From contig NZ_JAEVLT010000035.1 of assembly GCF_024494385.1 (NCBI RefSeq), forward strand, positions 1 through 48,369: 48,369 nt of DNA, in the 5' to 3' direction. Of this stretch, positions 9,580 through 18,376 are shown one piece after another. The notes beneath the pieces are model-generated. The model was not told where the DNA came from. It made no database searches and saw only the letters and a program-made list of their open reading frames with translations. Position numbers and translations under genes: made by a program. The stretch is from Bacillus sp. EB600 (GTDB lineage Bacteria; Bacillota; Bacilli; Bacillales; Cytobacillaceae). Numbering within the stretch: the first letter of the stretch is position 1; each line of letters begins with the position of its first letter.

Positions 9580-10485
9580 TCATAAATTTGCATCGTTTTC
9601 TTTCTCCGTAAAATAGTTTTTAACTAATTGATGAAGCTTTTGGACCTCATCCTTCCCCACAATGGATTGATCCGCCTTCATCGATAACAGCGCACTTTCA
9701 ATAAGATATTTGCGCGGATTTTTTGTATGCACCAATTCATCGAAAACAAAGTCTACAAGCTCCAAGTATTTTTCCTGTTCCTTGCTGTGACTCATTTCCT
9801 TTTTTAACGCCAAAACTGCATAATAGAGCTCTTGTTTAAAAGCTTTGTCAGTTTTCTCGAAGTCAGGCAACCAGCTAGTTAACAGCTCAGGTTTAATCAG
9901 TTGATCATCAGCATCTGCTACTTCCTCAGCAATTTTAACCAAACGCGTTACACTATACCGGACCATTTGATGAATACTAACAGTTGAGTTATATGCCATT
10001 GCATAATATTTACTATTCATGTATAAAATTCCCAAGAACATAATGGCACAATCCAACAAATATGGTTTTTTACTTTCCCCGAAAATATCAATAAATCTGC
10101 TATACAGCCATTTAATCATCCTTAATTGCCCATGTTTCATTAATTGTTTTAGGTCTGGATCATTCGAGACGATTATTTCTTCAAAAAGAGGGAATATCTT
10201 ATTTTTTTCATTTTCCTTCAATTGTAATTCAATTTGCTTTATAAAAATCTCGATACTTGAGGGATTTTGGCCAACGAGTAGGGCATTTCGTTCATTTTCT
10301 AGTTTTTTAACTATCGTTTTAAAAATGACAATTAACAATTCATTTTTAGAAGAAAAATAATTATAAAATGTTCCTTTAGAGATACCACTGTAATCTAAAA
10401 TATCCTGTATCGACGTCGCCTGAAAACCTTTTTCAATAAAAAGCCTATAGGCCTTTTTCATAACCTGTTGTTTTCTGTCGTTCAT
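9580..10485 (-). CDS. TetR-family regulator of the adjacent MFS exporters
   Basis: Transcriptional repressor, about 301 aa. The N-terminal TetR helix-turn-helix is clear: AYRLFIEKGFQATSIQDILD, then GISKGTFYNYFSSKNELL. The remainder is a long all-helical ligand domain, longer than the usual 190-200 aa of the family. The ATG of MNDRKQQ is chosen because AAGGTGG lies 7-8 nt upstream; the longer frame would run back over the gene's own promoter. It is divergent from the first MFS gene with overlapping control DNA, so it very probably represses one or both exporters. Confidence 0.92.
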   Translation of the reverse strand: MNDRKQQVMKKAYRLFIEKGFQATSIQDILDYSGISKGTFYNYFSSKNELLIVIFKTIVKKLENERNALLVGQNPSSIEIFIKQIELQLKENEKNKIFPLFEEIIVSNDPDLKQLMKHGQLRMIKWLYSRFIDIFGESKKPYLLDCAIMFLGILYMNSKYYAMAYNSTVSIHQMVRYSVTRLVKIAEEVADADDQLIKPELLTSWLPDFEKTDKAFKQELYYAVLALKKEMSHSKEQEKYLELVDFVFDELVHTKNPRKYLIESALLSMKADQSIVGKDEVQKLHQLVKNYFTEKENDANL

Positions 10486-10526
10486 TTCTTCCACCTTATA
10501 TTTTATTGGACTTGCTGTATAAAGCC

Positions 10527-10555
10527 ATTGTAACTTATTTATACTGATTGCACAA
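10527..10555 (-). promoter_or_regulatory. Predicted sigma-A promoter of the TetR gene
   Basis: On the minus strand, TTGTGC, a 17-nt spacer and TACAAT, about 40 nt before the chosen start codon. Confidence 0.55.
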
Positions 10556-10581
10556 ACCTTATAAATGCGTATGTTTTTCAT

Positions 10582-10610
10582 TTGCAAAACTTGGACTGAT
10601 AGTATATCAT
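10582..10610 (+). promoter_or_regulatory. Predicted promoter/operator of MFS exporter 1
   Basis: TTGCAA, 17-nt spacer, TATCAT, about 60 nt before the exporter start. The block from TTTTTCATTTGCAAAA through ATAGTATAT is almost identical to that before exporter 2, which marks it as functional and as a likely TetR target. Confidence 0.65.
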
Positions 10611-10671
10611 ATTCCTTGCGTGAAATCAGAGTATAAAAAAATAGACTTCACGTTTATAGGGGGAATAAATA

Positions 10672-12198
10672 ATGAATGAATCCATAAAAAAGTCTGATCG
10701 TCCACCGTACGGCATCATAGCTGTCCTGATGATCGGTGCTTTTATTTCTTTCTTAAATAATACATTATTAAATGTCGCATTGCCTTCCATTATGAAGGAC
10801 TTACAGGTTAATACTGCAACTGTACAATGGTTAACCACTGGCTTTATGCTAGTAAGTGGAATTTTGATTCCTACGACTGCATTTTTAATTCAAAAATATT
10901 CGGTTCGACGTTTATTTTTAACAGCTATGGGGTTGTTTACAACCGGGACCATTCTTGCAGGCTTTGCTCATGTCTTTCCAATCTTATTAGCAGGTCGGAT
11001 GATTCAAGCATCAGGCTCAGCTATCATGATGCCACTGCTAATGAATGTCATGTTAGTTAGCTTCCCGATAGAAAAAAGAGGAACAGCCATGGGAGTCTTT
11101 GGGTTAATTTTAATGTTTGCCCCAGCGATTGGTCCAACTTTATCAGGCTGGATTGTTGAACATTATGACTGGAGAATGCTTTTCCACTTTGTCACACCCA
11201 TTGCGATTATCATTCTGTTAATTGGCTTTTTCTTACTTAAAGACAAAAAGGGTAAAATAGACCTTCAACTGGATTTATTTTCCTTATTACTGTCAAGTGT
11301 CGGCTTTGGCGGGTTGCTCTATGGATTTAGTTCTGCGGGGAATAAGGGATGGGACAGCCCTCATGTCTATGTGACGATCATTGTTGGGGTCATTTCGTTG
11401 TTGTGGTTTATTTTACGTCAATCAAAATTAGAACATCCAATGCTAAATTTCAAGGTCTATAAATACGAAATGTTTACCTTATCATCCATTATTTCCATGG
11501 TTGTGTACATGGCGATGTTTTCCGGCTTTTTGCTATTGCCAATCTATGTTCAAACGATCCGTGGAATATCGCCGATGGATTCAGGGTTAATGCTGCTGCC
11601 TGGGGCAACTGTAATGGCTGTCATGTCACCGATTACGGGAAAGCTATTTGATAAATTCGGTGGGCGCATATTGGTAGTCACCGGCTTAACGATTATGACG
11701 ATAACAACCTATCTCTTTGGTCAATTAACACTTGATACTGCCTATAGCTACTTAATGCTTTTACATGCTATAAGAATGTTTGGTATGTCGATGGTCATGA
11801 TGCCAGTTTCGACGAATGGGTTAAATCAATTACCAAGAAGCTTATATCCACATGGTACAGCAATGAACAATACCTTGAATCAGGTATCTGCAGCGATTGG
11901 GACCGCACTACTAATTACAATTATGTCCAATCGTACGGAATCATATGGGAAGGAACTTGCAGCATCTGCTATGCGCAAAATGACAGGTCAACCTACTCCT
12001 GCTGCTCTTGCTGAGATGAAACAGCAAATTGCCACAAAAGCTTTATTGGAGGGAATTAACTTTACATTTTTCATAAGTGCGATCGTAATTGTTGTTGCAC
12101 TTGTTCTTGCTTTCTTTATAAAACATGCTAAAGCGGTGGAAGATTCTACCGGTGGAAAGCCAGGAAACAAGATGGCAACTAATCTCGCTGAGAACTAA
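10672..12198 (+). CDS. MFS drug exporter 1 (DHA2/EmrB-QacA family)
   Basis: Proton-driven exporter with about 14 predicted membrane segments, 508 aa. Family motifs: RPPYGIIAVLMIGAFISFLN (TM1), LPSIMKDL, WLTTGFMLVSGILIP, and motif C-like GLILMFAPAIGPTLSGWIVE in TM5, typical of drug:H+ antiporters. The C-terminus is cytoplasmic and charged. AGGGGG precedes the ATG by about 9 nt. It is followed by a terminator and a close paralogue. Substrate unknown; a TetR partner suggests a hydrophobic toxic compound (inference). Confidence 0.92.
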   Translation: MNESIKKSDRPPYGIIAVLMIGAFISFLNNTLLNVALPSIMKDLQVNTATVQWLTTGFMLVSGILIPTTAFLIQKYSVRRLFLTAMGLFTTGTILAGFAHVFPILLAGRMIQASGSAIMMPLLMNVMLVSFPIEKRGTAMGVFGLILMFAPAIGPTLSGWIVEHYDWRMLFHFVTPIAIIILLIGFFLLKDKKGKIDLQLDLFSLLLSSVGFGGLLYGFSSAGNKGWDSPHVYVTIIVGVISLLWFILRQSKLEHPMLNFKVYKYEMFTLSSIISMVVYMAMFSGFLLLPIYVQTIRGISPMDSGLMLLPGATVMAVMSPITGKLFDKFGGRILVVTGLTIMTITTYLFGQLTLDTAYSYLMLLHAIRMFGMSMVMMPVSTNGLNQLPRSLYPHGTAMNNTLNQVSAAIGTALLITIMSNRTESYGKELAASAMRKMTGQPTPAALAEMKQQIATKALLEGINFTFFISAIVIVVALVLAFFIKHAKAVEDSTGGKPGNKMATNLAEN

Positions 12199-12252
12199 TC
12201 ATCTATTGTTTTGTTTGAAATTTCTTGAAGTCTATAAACCGAAAAAATACTA

Positions 12253-12305
12253 AAACAAAGCCCGACCCATCAATAGTAAGATGGTGACGGGCTTTGTTCT
12301 TTTCA
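12253..12305 (+). terminator. Terminator of MFS exporter 1
   Basis: ACAAAGCCCG and CGGGCTTTGT flank a 25-nt loop and are followed by TCTTTTC. Confidence 0.85.
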
Positions 12306-12479
12306 GCACTAAAAGGTCTGATTTAAAATTTTCGATTAGAAATTCGATTTTTGAAGAAAAACAGAACCACTGTTTCGTTCATTTATATCACCATATTCTT
12401 TATTGGACACACTGTACAAATAATCGTTACTATTTTTTTAGCGCTTTCATGAGATCAATATACACAAGGTGTTTTTCAT

Positions 12480-12508
12480 TTGCAAAATTTGAACTCATAG
12501 TATATGAT
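12480..12508 (+). promoter_or_regulatory. Predicted promoter/operator of MFS exporter 2
   Basis: TTGCAA, 17-nt spacer, TATGAT. The surrounding block differs at only a few positions from that before exporter 1, while the rest of the spacer differs. It was therefore either copied with the gene or kept by selection. Confidence 0.7.
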
Positions 12509-12569
12509 AATTTCTGCATGAACTTTTAGGATAGAATAAATAGCGTAATGTTTATAAGGGGGAACTTAG

Positions 12570-14117
12570 ATGGATGTAGAGCATTCCATGAAAAAGACTG
12601 ATCGTCCGCCATACGGTATTATTGCCGTCTTGATGGTAGGGGCTTTTATTTCATTTTTAAATAGTACATTACTTAATATCGCATTGCCTTCTATCATGAA
12701 GGACTTGAAAATTGAAGCAGCGACCGTTCAATGGCTAGCAACCGGCTTTATGTTAGTAAACGGAATTATGATTCCAACTACTGCTTTTTTAATTCAAAAG
12801 TATTCAGTAAGACGCTTATTTTTATCAGCAATGTTATTATTTACAGCAGGAACAATTCTAGCTGGCACCGCTCATGTATTTCCAATTTTATTAGCAGGCC
12901 GGATGCTTCAAGCTTCAGGATCGGCGATTATGATGCCGTTATTAATGAATGTTATGCTTGTTAGCTTTCCAGTGGAAAAACGGGGAGCAGCAATGGGTGT
13001 TTTTGGTTTAATTATCATGTTTGCACCTGCTATTGGTCCGACTTTATCGGGCTGGATTATCGAAAATTACGATTGGAGAATGCTTTTTCACTTTGTAACA
13101 CCAATTGCAATTGTCGTTCTTTTGATTGGACTTTTCTTACTTAAAGACAAAAAAGATAAAGTGGATATCCATCTTGATTTCTTTTCATTATTGTTATCTA
13201 CTTTGGCCTTTGGCGGTTTGCTGTATGGATTTAGTTCTGCAGGTAATAAAGGCTGGAGCAGTCCTGAAGTATATGGAACGATTATCATTGGTATCATTGC
13301 CTTGATTACATTTGTTTGGCGGCAGAATACGCTAGAAAGTCCGATGCTTAACTTTAAAGTTTTTCAATATCCGATGTTTGCTCTTTCATCCGTTATTAAC
13401 CTAGTTGTTACGATGGCCTTATTTGCCGGTATGCTTCTTCTGCCAATTTATACGCAAACGATTCGCGGAATAACGCCAATTAATGCAGGGCTATTGATGC
13501 TCCCGGGGGCACTCGTGAACGCCTTTATGTCACCTATCACCGGTAAATTATTTGACAAGATCGGTGGAAGAATATTAGCCATTTTTGGCTTAATTATTAT
13601 GACGGTAACGACCTATTATTTCAGTAAATTATCACTTACGACGAGCTATACTTATTTAATGATTTTGTTCTCCATTCGTTTCTTTGGGATGTCGATGGTC
13701 ATGATGCCGGTGCAGACCAATGGCTTAAACCAGTTACCTGCACGTTATTATCCACACGGGACAGCAATGAACAATACTTTAACGCAAGTATCCGGTGCGA
13801 CAGGAACAGCGCTATTGGTCACGGTTATGTCCATCCGAACGAAAACACATGCGGCTGATTTAGCTGCAGCTGCGATGAAACATGCCGCTGGAGCAGGTCA
13901 ACAGCCAACAGCAGCTGCCCTTGCTGCAATGAAACAACAAATTGCAACAAAAGCGATGTTAGAAGGTATTAATGACGCATTCTTAGTTGCTACCTTTATT
14001 TCTGCAGTGGCACTTGTGCTTGCTTTCTTTATCAAACGGGCAAAGCAAGCTGAAGAACCTATTGAAGAAAGAAAAGCTGCTGATAAAAAGATAGCAGTGA
14101 AATTGGCAAGGGAGTAA
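12570..14117 (+). CDS. MFS drug exporter 2 (DHA2/EmrB-QacA family)
   Basis: Paralogue of the preceding gene, 515 aa, colinear over its whole length and clearly highly similar (for example RPPYGIIAVLMVGAFISFLN and MFAPAIGPTLSGWIIENYDW). About 14 membrane segments and the same motif C-like stretch. Differences cluster in the loop before TM14, where this copy has an Ala-rich insertion (AAAAMKHAAGAGQQPTAAA), and in the charged tail. AAGGGGG lies 9 nt before the ATG. It has its own copy of the promoter, so it is not simply cotranscribed with copy 1. Substrate ranges may have diverged (inference). Confidence 0.92.
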   Translation: MDVEHSMKKTDRPPYGIIAVLMVGAFISFLNSTLLNIALPSIMKDLKIEAATVQWLATGFMLVNGIMIPTTAFLIQKYSVRRLFLSAMLLFTAGTILAGTAHVFPILLAGRMLQASGSAIMMPLLMNVMLVSFPVEKRGAAMGVFGLIIMFAPAIGPTLSGWIIENYDWRMLFHFVTPIAIVVLLIGLFLLKDKKDKVDIHLDFFSLLLSTLAFGGLLYGFSSAGNKGWSSPEVYGTIIIGIIALITFVWRQNTLESPMLNFKVFQYPMFALSSVINLVVTMALFAGMLLLPIYTQTIRGITPINAGLLMLPGALVNAFMSPITGKLFDKIGGRILAIFGLIIMTVTTYYFSKLSLTTSYTYLMILFSIRFFGMSMVMMPVQTNGLNQLPARYYPHGTAMNNTLTQVSGATGTALLVTVMSIRTKTHAADLAAAAMKHAAGAGQQPTAAALAAMKQQIATKAMLEGINDAFLVATFISAVALVLAFFIKRAKQAEEPIEERKAADKKIAVKLARE

Positions 14118-14139
14118 TACTGATCAATATTATTGAAAA

Positions 14140-14860
14140 ATCATGACCACCCGTCCAACGGGTGGTTTGAACAACGGCTATAAGCCTCTATTACCGGCCA
14201 GCGTCTAAAGGCGCTGGCTTTCATTTTAATTCAAGCCTCTATTGCCTTTGCCACTTTCGCCACCCCTTAAAGGGTATTTGTATTACTTGCTACCCTTTGA
14301 AAGGGTCTGTATATTCTTTTACACTTAATTTATCTAGTGCAATATCGTGTTTTTCTTGATCCTGAATATATTTTTTGATTGTAGCTTCATTTAATCCTAC
14401 TGTGCTCACATAATATCCCTCAGCCCAAAAATGCCGATTTCCGAATTTATATTTTAAATTTGCATGCTTGTCGAATATCATTAATGCGCTTTTTCCTTTT
14501 AAATATCCCATGAAACTGGAAACAGATATTTTTGGCGGAATACTAACTAACATATGAACGTGGTCTGGCATGAGGTGACCTTCTATTATCTCTACACCTT
14601 TATAGTTACAAAGTGTTCGTAACATTTCACCTATACTCCTTCTGTATTGATTGTAAATTATTTTTCGTCTATACTTTGGAGTGAACACAACATGGTACTT
14701 ACATAACCACTTCGTATGTGCCAAACTATTTGCTTTATTTGCCAATTAACTCACTTTCCTTTCTAATTTTAGAGGCTTGAACAATCTCTATTATAGAAAA
14801 AAGTGAGTTTTTTGTTTGGTCTAACCACTTATCCCCCACCCGCATAGCAGGTGGTTTTTT
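14140..14860 (-). mobile_element. IS200-type insertion sequence
   Basis: About 0.7 kb holding one TnpA gene. Subterminal hairpins typical of IS200/IS605 elements lie at both sides: ACCACCCG-TCCAA-CGGGTGGT at about 14144-14164 and CCACCCG-CATAGCA-GGTGG at about 14837-14855. A second hairpin, GCCAGCG...CGCTGGC, lies at about 14198-14221. An 11-bp inverted pair TCAAGCCTCTA (14231) / TAGAGGCTTGA (14771) is also present. There is no TnpB gene. It lies between exporter 2 and a bidirectional terminator; exact ends are not resolved. Confidence 0.75.
14290..14745 (-). CDS. tnpA: IS200/IS605-family transposase TnpA
   Basis: Y1-HUH single-strand transposase, 151 aa, full length. The HUH motif is PDHVHMLV (residues about 60-67) and the catalytic tyrosine is probably the one in IKKYIQDQ near the C-terminus. 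KYHVVFTPKYRRK at the N-terminus is diagnostic. The frame is open with no lesion, so the element may still be active. GAAAGGAAAGTGAG lies before the ATG. Confidence 0.95.
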   Translation of the reverse strand: MANKANSLAHTKWLCKYHVVFTPKYRRKIIYNQYRRSIGEMLRTLCNYKGVEIIEGHLMPDHVHMLVSIPPKISVSSFMGYLKGKSALMIFDKHANLKYKFGNRHFWAEGYYVSTVGLNEATIKKYIQDQEKHDIALDKLSVKEYTDPFKG

Positions 14861-14906
14861 GTTTCGCACGCTATCGCGAGCTCAACCGACTAAAGTCATA
14901 ACAAAA

Positions 14907-14946
14907 AACCTCCTGTGATGTACTGAGTAAACACAGGAGGTTTTTA
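14907..14946. terminator. Strong bidirectional terminator
   Basis: AAAAACCTCCTGTG and CACAGGAGGTTTTT around a 14-nt loop, with A and T tracts on opposite sides. It may originally have ended the MFS gene before the IS arrived. Confidence 0.85.
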
Positions 14947-15126
14947 CTAATGTTTGTTTGATCTTTGAATTATTTTGAAAGTAATCAAGGATACTTTTTC
15001 GAAATAATTATTAAAATATTCAAAATATTGTCACAAAAGTATCCTTTATTATTTAGATTAGGCCATATAATAGAACCAAAGGGAAGTAGTAAAAATCCCC
15101 TTACATTGAGAAGGGAGGTGGCAATC

Positions 15127-15330
15127 ATGTCACTTGCTGATTTTAATGATATTTATGGAATTTGCAGTGATTGGGAAATGGAGAGTGTGTTTGAGAATGT
15201 TTTAATGGTGGGATTAAATCGGCTATCTAGTGATACATTTACGTATACAATGACATCTCGTGGAAATCTCCTTGGAGAAATAGCCGACAAAGAAATGCTA
15301 AACGAAAAAAGAGAAGTAGTCCTTGTTTAA
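15127..15330 (+). CDS. Small protein of unknown function (67 aa)
   Basis: Not recognised. Start is the ATG of MSLADFNDIYGI because GGGAGGTGG stands 6 nt upstream; the frame is open further back but has no ribosome site. The product is acidic (SDWEMESVFENV), with no signal peptide or membrane segment, and ends EKREVVLV. A 12-bp inverted repeat with a 36-nt loop lies about 80-140 bases upstream. It has its own terminator at 15389-15436. Confidence 0.6.
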   Translation: MSLADFNDIYGICSDWEMESVFENVLMVGLNRLSSDTFTYTMTSRGNLLGEIADKEMLNEKREVVLV

Positions 15331-15388
15331 AAAAACTTCTTATAAATGGCAGGTAGATTAAATGATATTACATCAAGTTCATAGTTCC

Positions 15389-15436
15389 TAATCCCCCTTG
15401 TTTGTTCCTAGAAAAAAGCAAACTAGGGGGATTTAA
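15389..15436. terminator. Bidirectional terminator
   Basis: AATCCCCC...GTTTG and CAAAC...GGGGGATT pair around a loop, serving both the 67-aa gene (+) and the gene at 15438 (-). Confidence 0.75.
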
Positions 15437-15437
15437 T

Positions 15438-15965
15438 TTACAAATTATATTTTTTAAAAAATTCAGCAACTGCTTTTGTCATTTTCTTCGCTTCCTCTGT
15501 TCCTTTAGTAGATCCTATCAACTGGGTTACTTCACTATGAGAAAGCGTCTTACATTCAAAGATATTTGCTGTATTTCCAGCGATTCTTGTCTTATCCACA
15601 AAAGCAGCAATAGTGCTTTTTCTCCTGGTGACTAGTAACATTGGTGGCAATTGTTTATTAGCAGCATAGGTTTCAGGGGATGCTTCAACCCACACTTTTT
15701 TATCATTTCCAAAGACCTTTTTATAGCCTCCCATTCTTTGCAAGAATTCCGTAAGATTAACAGGCCCCTCCAAACTCACAAGTGATTTTAACGAATTTGG
15801 TGAAAGGCCCACCTGGTTTAAGTACTTGGGCTTTGTTCCAATGTGTTTGACTCCCGGGTTTAAAGATAACAGAAAAAAATAGGATCCTATACCAATAAAG
15901 ACGAGAATAATAAGCGAAATGATTGAGTATAATCCTTTTTTAGATTGAATTTCTCTTTTTTCCAT
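15438..15965 (-). CDS. Single-pass membrane protein, unknown function
   Basis: 175 aa. A short basic N-terminus (EKREIQSKKG) precedes one hydrophobic helix (residues about 14-34, SIISLIILVFIGIGSYFFLL), so the rest is predicted outside as an anchored domain. That domain has no Cys and ends in a Lys-rich amphipathic helix (AKKMTKAVAEFFKKYNL). GGGGGG lies about 6 nt before the ATG. No family recognised; single gene. Confidence 0.7.
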   Translation of the reverse strand: MEKREIQSKKGLYSIISLIILVFIGIGSYFFLLSLNPGVKHIGTKPKYLNQVGLSPNSLKSLVSLEGPVNLTEFLQRMGGYKKVFGNDKKVWVEASPETYAANKQLPPMLLVTRRKSTIAAFVDKTRIAGNTANIFECKTLSHSEVTQLIGSTKGTEEAKKMTKAVAEFFKKYNL

Positions 15966-16118
15966 TCATTCCCCCCTTTTTTATTTTAATATATTTCTTA
16001 CATAGGCCGTAACATTTAACAACTAGGATCTAAAAAAACTAATCTCGAGTCATTGGACTGAAATTGAATAGACTTTCAACGCAGATTATTGCTGGACAAT
16101 TATGTAATTAAAACAAAA

Positions 16119-16171
16119 AAAATCCCCTATAGACTATTGCTCATAGAGCCTTAAACAGTCTATAGGGGATT
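16119..16171 (-). terminator. Terminator of DoxX gene 1
   Basis: AATCCCCTATAGACT and AGTCTATAGGGGATT, 15-bp perfect arms; the T tract is on the minus strand. Confidence 0.9.
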
Positions 16172-16182
16172 AGTTTCTTAAT

Positions 16183-16692
16183 CTACCTTTGCGAGTCGGT
16201 GGCAGCCTTTTGTCGAAGAATAGTTTTGCGAATGAAAGGGATAACCCAGCGATCTAAGCCATACCTTCCAGCATTGTATCCAGAGAATAAGATGATTCCT
16301 CCTAAAAAAATGTCCTGTGGGTTTGAAGAAACAGTACCAGCTAAAAAGAAGGAAAAATTCATTACCAGTCCGAAGAATGCTGCTGCTGTCGTTAAACAGC
16401 CAAGAATTAATCCTAAGCCAATTAAAAACTCTCCAATTGGGACAATCGTGTTAAAGATGTCAACATTCGGTAAAGCAAATCCTTTTAAAAATGAAACATA
16501 CCAACCGTAAAGGACGTCTCCTTCAGGGCCTTTTACAGGATTTGCAATCGCCCCCTTTAAAAATCCTGATGCATCAAATCCACCTGTTAACTTGTGATAT
16601 CCAGCTGTTATAAATGTATAACCAAGAATCAACCGAAAAACTACTAAAATACCTGAAGAAATTTTACTTTTTCTTAACCAGTTTGTAAACAT
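16183..16692 (-). CDS. DoxX-family membrane protein 1
   Basis: 169-aa four-helix membrane protein of the DoxX/DoxD family; some relatives work with quinone-linked oxidoreductases, but the biochemical role is poorly known. Family signatures: FRLILGYTFITAGYHKLTGG in TM1 and VPIGEFLIGLGLILG in TM2-3, then LVMNFSFFLAGTVSSNP. A basic C-terminal tail follows. GAAAGGAAG precedes the ATG. It stands alone with its own terminator, separate from the shorter DoxX gene at 17796. Confidence 0.88.
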   Translation of the reverse strand: MFTNWLRKSKISSGILVVFRLILGYTFITAGYHKLTGGFDASGFLKGAIANPVKGPEGDVLYGWYVSFLKGFALPNVDIFNTIVPIGEFLIGLGLILGCLTTAAAFFGLVMNFSFFLAGTVSSNPQDIFLGGIILFSGYNAGRYGLDRWVIPFIRKTILRQKAATDSQR

Positions 16693-16920
16693 GGAAAATC
16701 GCTTCCTTTCAAATTATTTATAAATGATTACACTTACAATATAGCGTATTATAAGTTAAAAAAGAGGAACAAATGGGAATATTCACTAAATAGTAACAAT
16801 AAATTGACAAAATATTGAAGTGCACAAAAATCCCCCTCTTTCTTCTTTATACAGCATAAAAAATCAGTGCAAACCAACATAGAATCAACAACTGCTACCA
16901 CCGTAAAATAAACAAATCGA

Positions 16921-16950
16921 AAAAAGGACTCAATACCTGAGCCCTTTTCC
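16921..16950 (-). terminator. Terminator of the DedA gene
   Basis: AAAAGGACTCA and TGAGCCCTTTT pair with one mismatch; A-rich on the plus side, so it works on the minus strand. Confidence 0.75.
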
Positions 16951-16967
16951 TAATTAGATGATCAAGC

Positions 16968-17573
16968 TTACATTACTTTTCTGACCTGCCTTTTCTTTTT
17001 CCAAAAAAGATAAATAAATATGCCTAGTAAAAAGGCGACCAAAATAAGATAAATACTGTATTTTGAGAAATACCTTTCAACATAAACCCAGTCTTCTCCA
17101 AGCATTCTGCCTAACGTAATAAAGGTAAAACTCCATATTAATGCACCCGTATATGCATATATAGTAAATTTCCTAAATGGATAGCGATTGATCGAAGCTA
17201 AATAAGCGGCAAGATGGCGTACGCCAGGAATAAAATAGCCGATTAACAAAAGTGAAGGTCCAAATTTTGAAAATAGTTTTTCTGTTCGATTGACTTTTTC
17301 TTCAGTTAAGTGAATTTTAGGTCCTATCTTCTTTAATAAGGGTAACCCGAATTTATTCCCAATAAAATAGCTAAAGGTAATTCCTCCCATTGCCCCAATA
17401 AAAGCACTTATTAAAGAAAATATGTATGATAATTTACCTTGAAACACATTATAGCCAACATAGGTAAGAAGAACCTCGTCAGGTATGGGGAGTCCAATAA
17501 TACCACCGATTAACGCTATTATTATTCCTAAGTACCCAAAATGTCCTAATAGAAAATCAATATGATTTTGCAC
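16968..17573 (-). CDS. DedA-family membrane protein
   Basis: 201-aa integral membrane protein of the DedA/VTT family (members such as UptA/YngC-type proteins flip undecaprenyl phosphate or other lipids). Seen: YLGIIIALIGGIIGLPIPDE at the N-terminus and the family signature GYFIPGVRHLAAYLASINRYPFRKF at about 110-135, with the conserved Arg and Pro. Start is GTG (read as Met), with AAGGTGG about 10 nt upstream. Own terminator. Confidence 0.9.
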   Translation of the reverse strand: MQNHIDFLLGHFGYLGIIIALIGGIIGLPIPDEVLLTYVGYNVFQGKLSYIFSLISAFIGAMGGITFSYFIGNKFGLPLLKKIGPKIHLTEEKVNRTEKLFSKFGPSLLLIGYFIPGVRHLAAYLASINRYPFRKFTIYAYTGALIWSFTFITLGRMLGEDWVYVERYFSKYSIYLILVAFLLGIFIYLFWKKKRQVRKVM

Positions 17574-17738
17574 TTATTCATTCCACCTTAAAATTATAAG
17601 CAACCTTTTACTAAATATTATTTTTATTAAAAAGTACAATCCGCTAATTGTACTAGGTTCTTAATTGTAGCTTTTTCAAAAGAAGATACTTTTATGAACT
17701 GTAAATAATACTCAAGAAATCCACCCACAATATATACA

Positions 17739-17770
17739 AAAAAACAACGAGGTTAGTCGTTGTTTTTTCG
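17739..17770 (-). terminator. Terminator of DoxX gene 2
   Basis: AAAACAACGA and TCGTTGTTTT with a short loop, flanked by A and T tracts. Confidence 0.85.
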
Positions 17771-17795
17771 TTGTTTTATAACTATCACTTATTAA

Positions 17796-18212
17796 TTACA
17801 AAGACTGAGATGATTCGTTTTTTCCAAACATTTGTCCAACTGAGAACTGCTTGCTTCCATTAATTGCAAGGAATAATGCCATTGCCATGTACGCAAGGTC
17901 TAATTCATATCCAGCCATTTGACCATTACCTAAGAAACCAACAGCAAGCTTCACCTTCACGATTGATCCAATCATTAATAAAACAAATAATGCTGATACA
18001 ATCCGAGTTCCTAATCCAATAATTAAAGCAAAACCGCCAACTAATTCAATAGTTGCAACCACGTAAGCCATAAAGCCTGGCAATCCAAGACTGCCAAACC
18101 AACCTGCTATATTTTCAATTCCACCTTGAAATTTCACAAATCCATGAATAAAAAAGATTGCTCCTAGGATGACGCGTAAAATAACTGTTCCAATATCGTT
18201 TTTAATTTGCAT
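17796..18212 (-). CDS. DoxX-family membrane protein 2 (MhqP-like)
   Basis: 138-aa, four-helix DoxX protein: TVILRVILGAIFFIHGFVKFQGG, then GFMAYVVATIELVGGFALIIGLGTR. Size and sequence type match Bacillus MhqP, which is induced with a quinone/methylhydroquinone detoxification set. It lies downstream of a LigB-type dioxygenase and an MhqD-like hydrolase in the same direction, separated by 164 bases that contain a small GC hairpin (18300-18330), so it may have its own promoter. ATAGGAGG precedes the ATG. Role in quinone resistance is inferred. Confidence 0.85.
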   Translation of the reverse strand: MQIKNDIGTVILRVILGAIFFIHGFVKFQGGIENIAGWFGSLGLPGFMAYVVATIELVGGFALIIGLGTRIVSALFVLLMIGSIVKVKLAVGFLGNGQMAGYELDLAYMAMALFLAINGSKQFSVGQMFGKNESSQSL

Positions 18213-18376
18213 TAATTTTTCCTCCTATAAATTTAGTATGATTTCGTTTTCCACTAATTTAATCTTGATTTTAATTATTTGTGATTCAGTATAATTAGGC
18301 GAGATCGTTTTATATGGAACGACCTCGTTCGAATGTCAATTTTGTATTCATATGAACATTTCTAACCGCTTATTTG

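Larger units (their letters stand above)
12199..12569. other. Spacer between the two MFS genes
   Basis: 371 bases holding the exporter 1 terminator, an uncharacterised AT-rich middle part (about 12306-12470), and the exporter 2 promoter. No gene seen. Confidence 0.6.
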
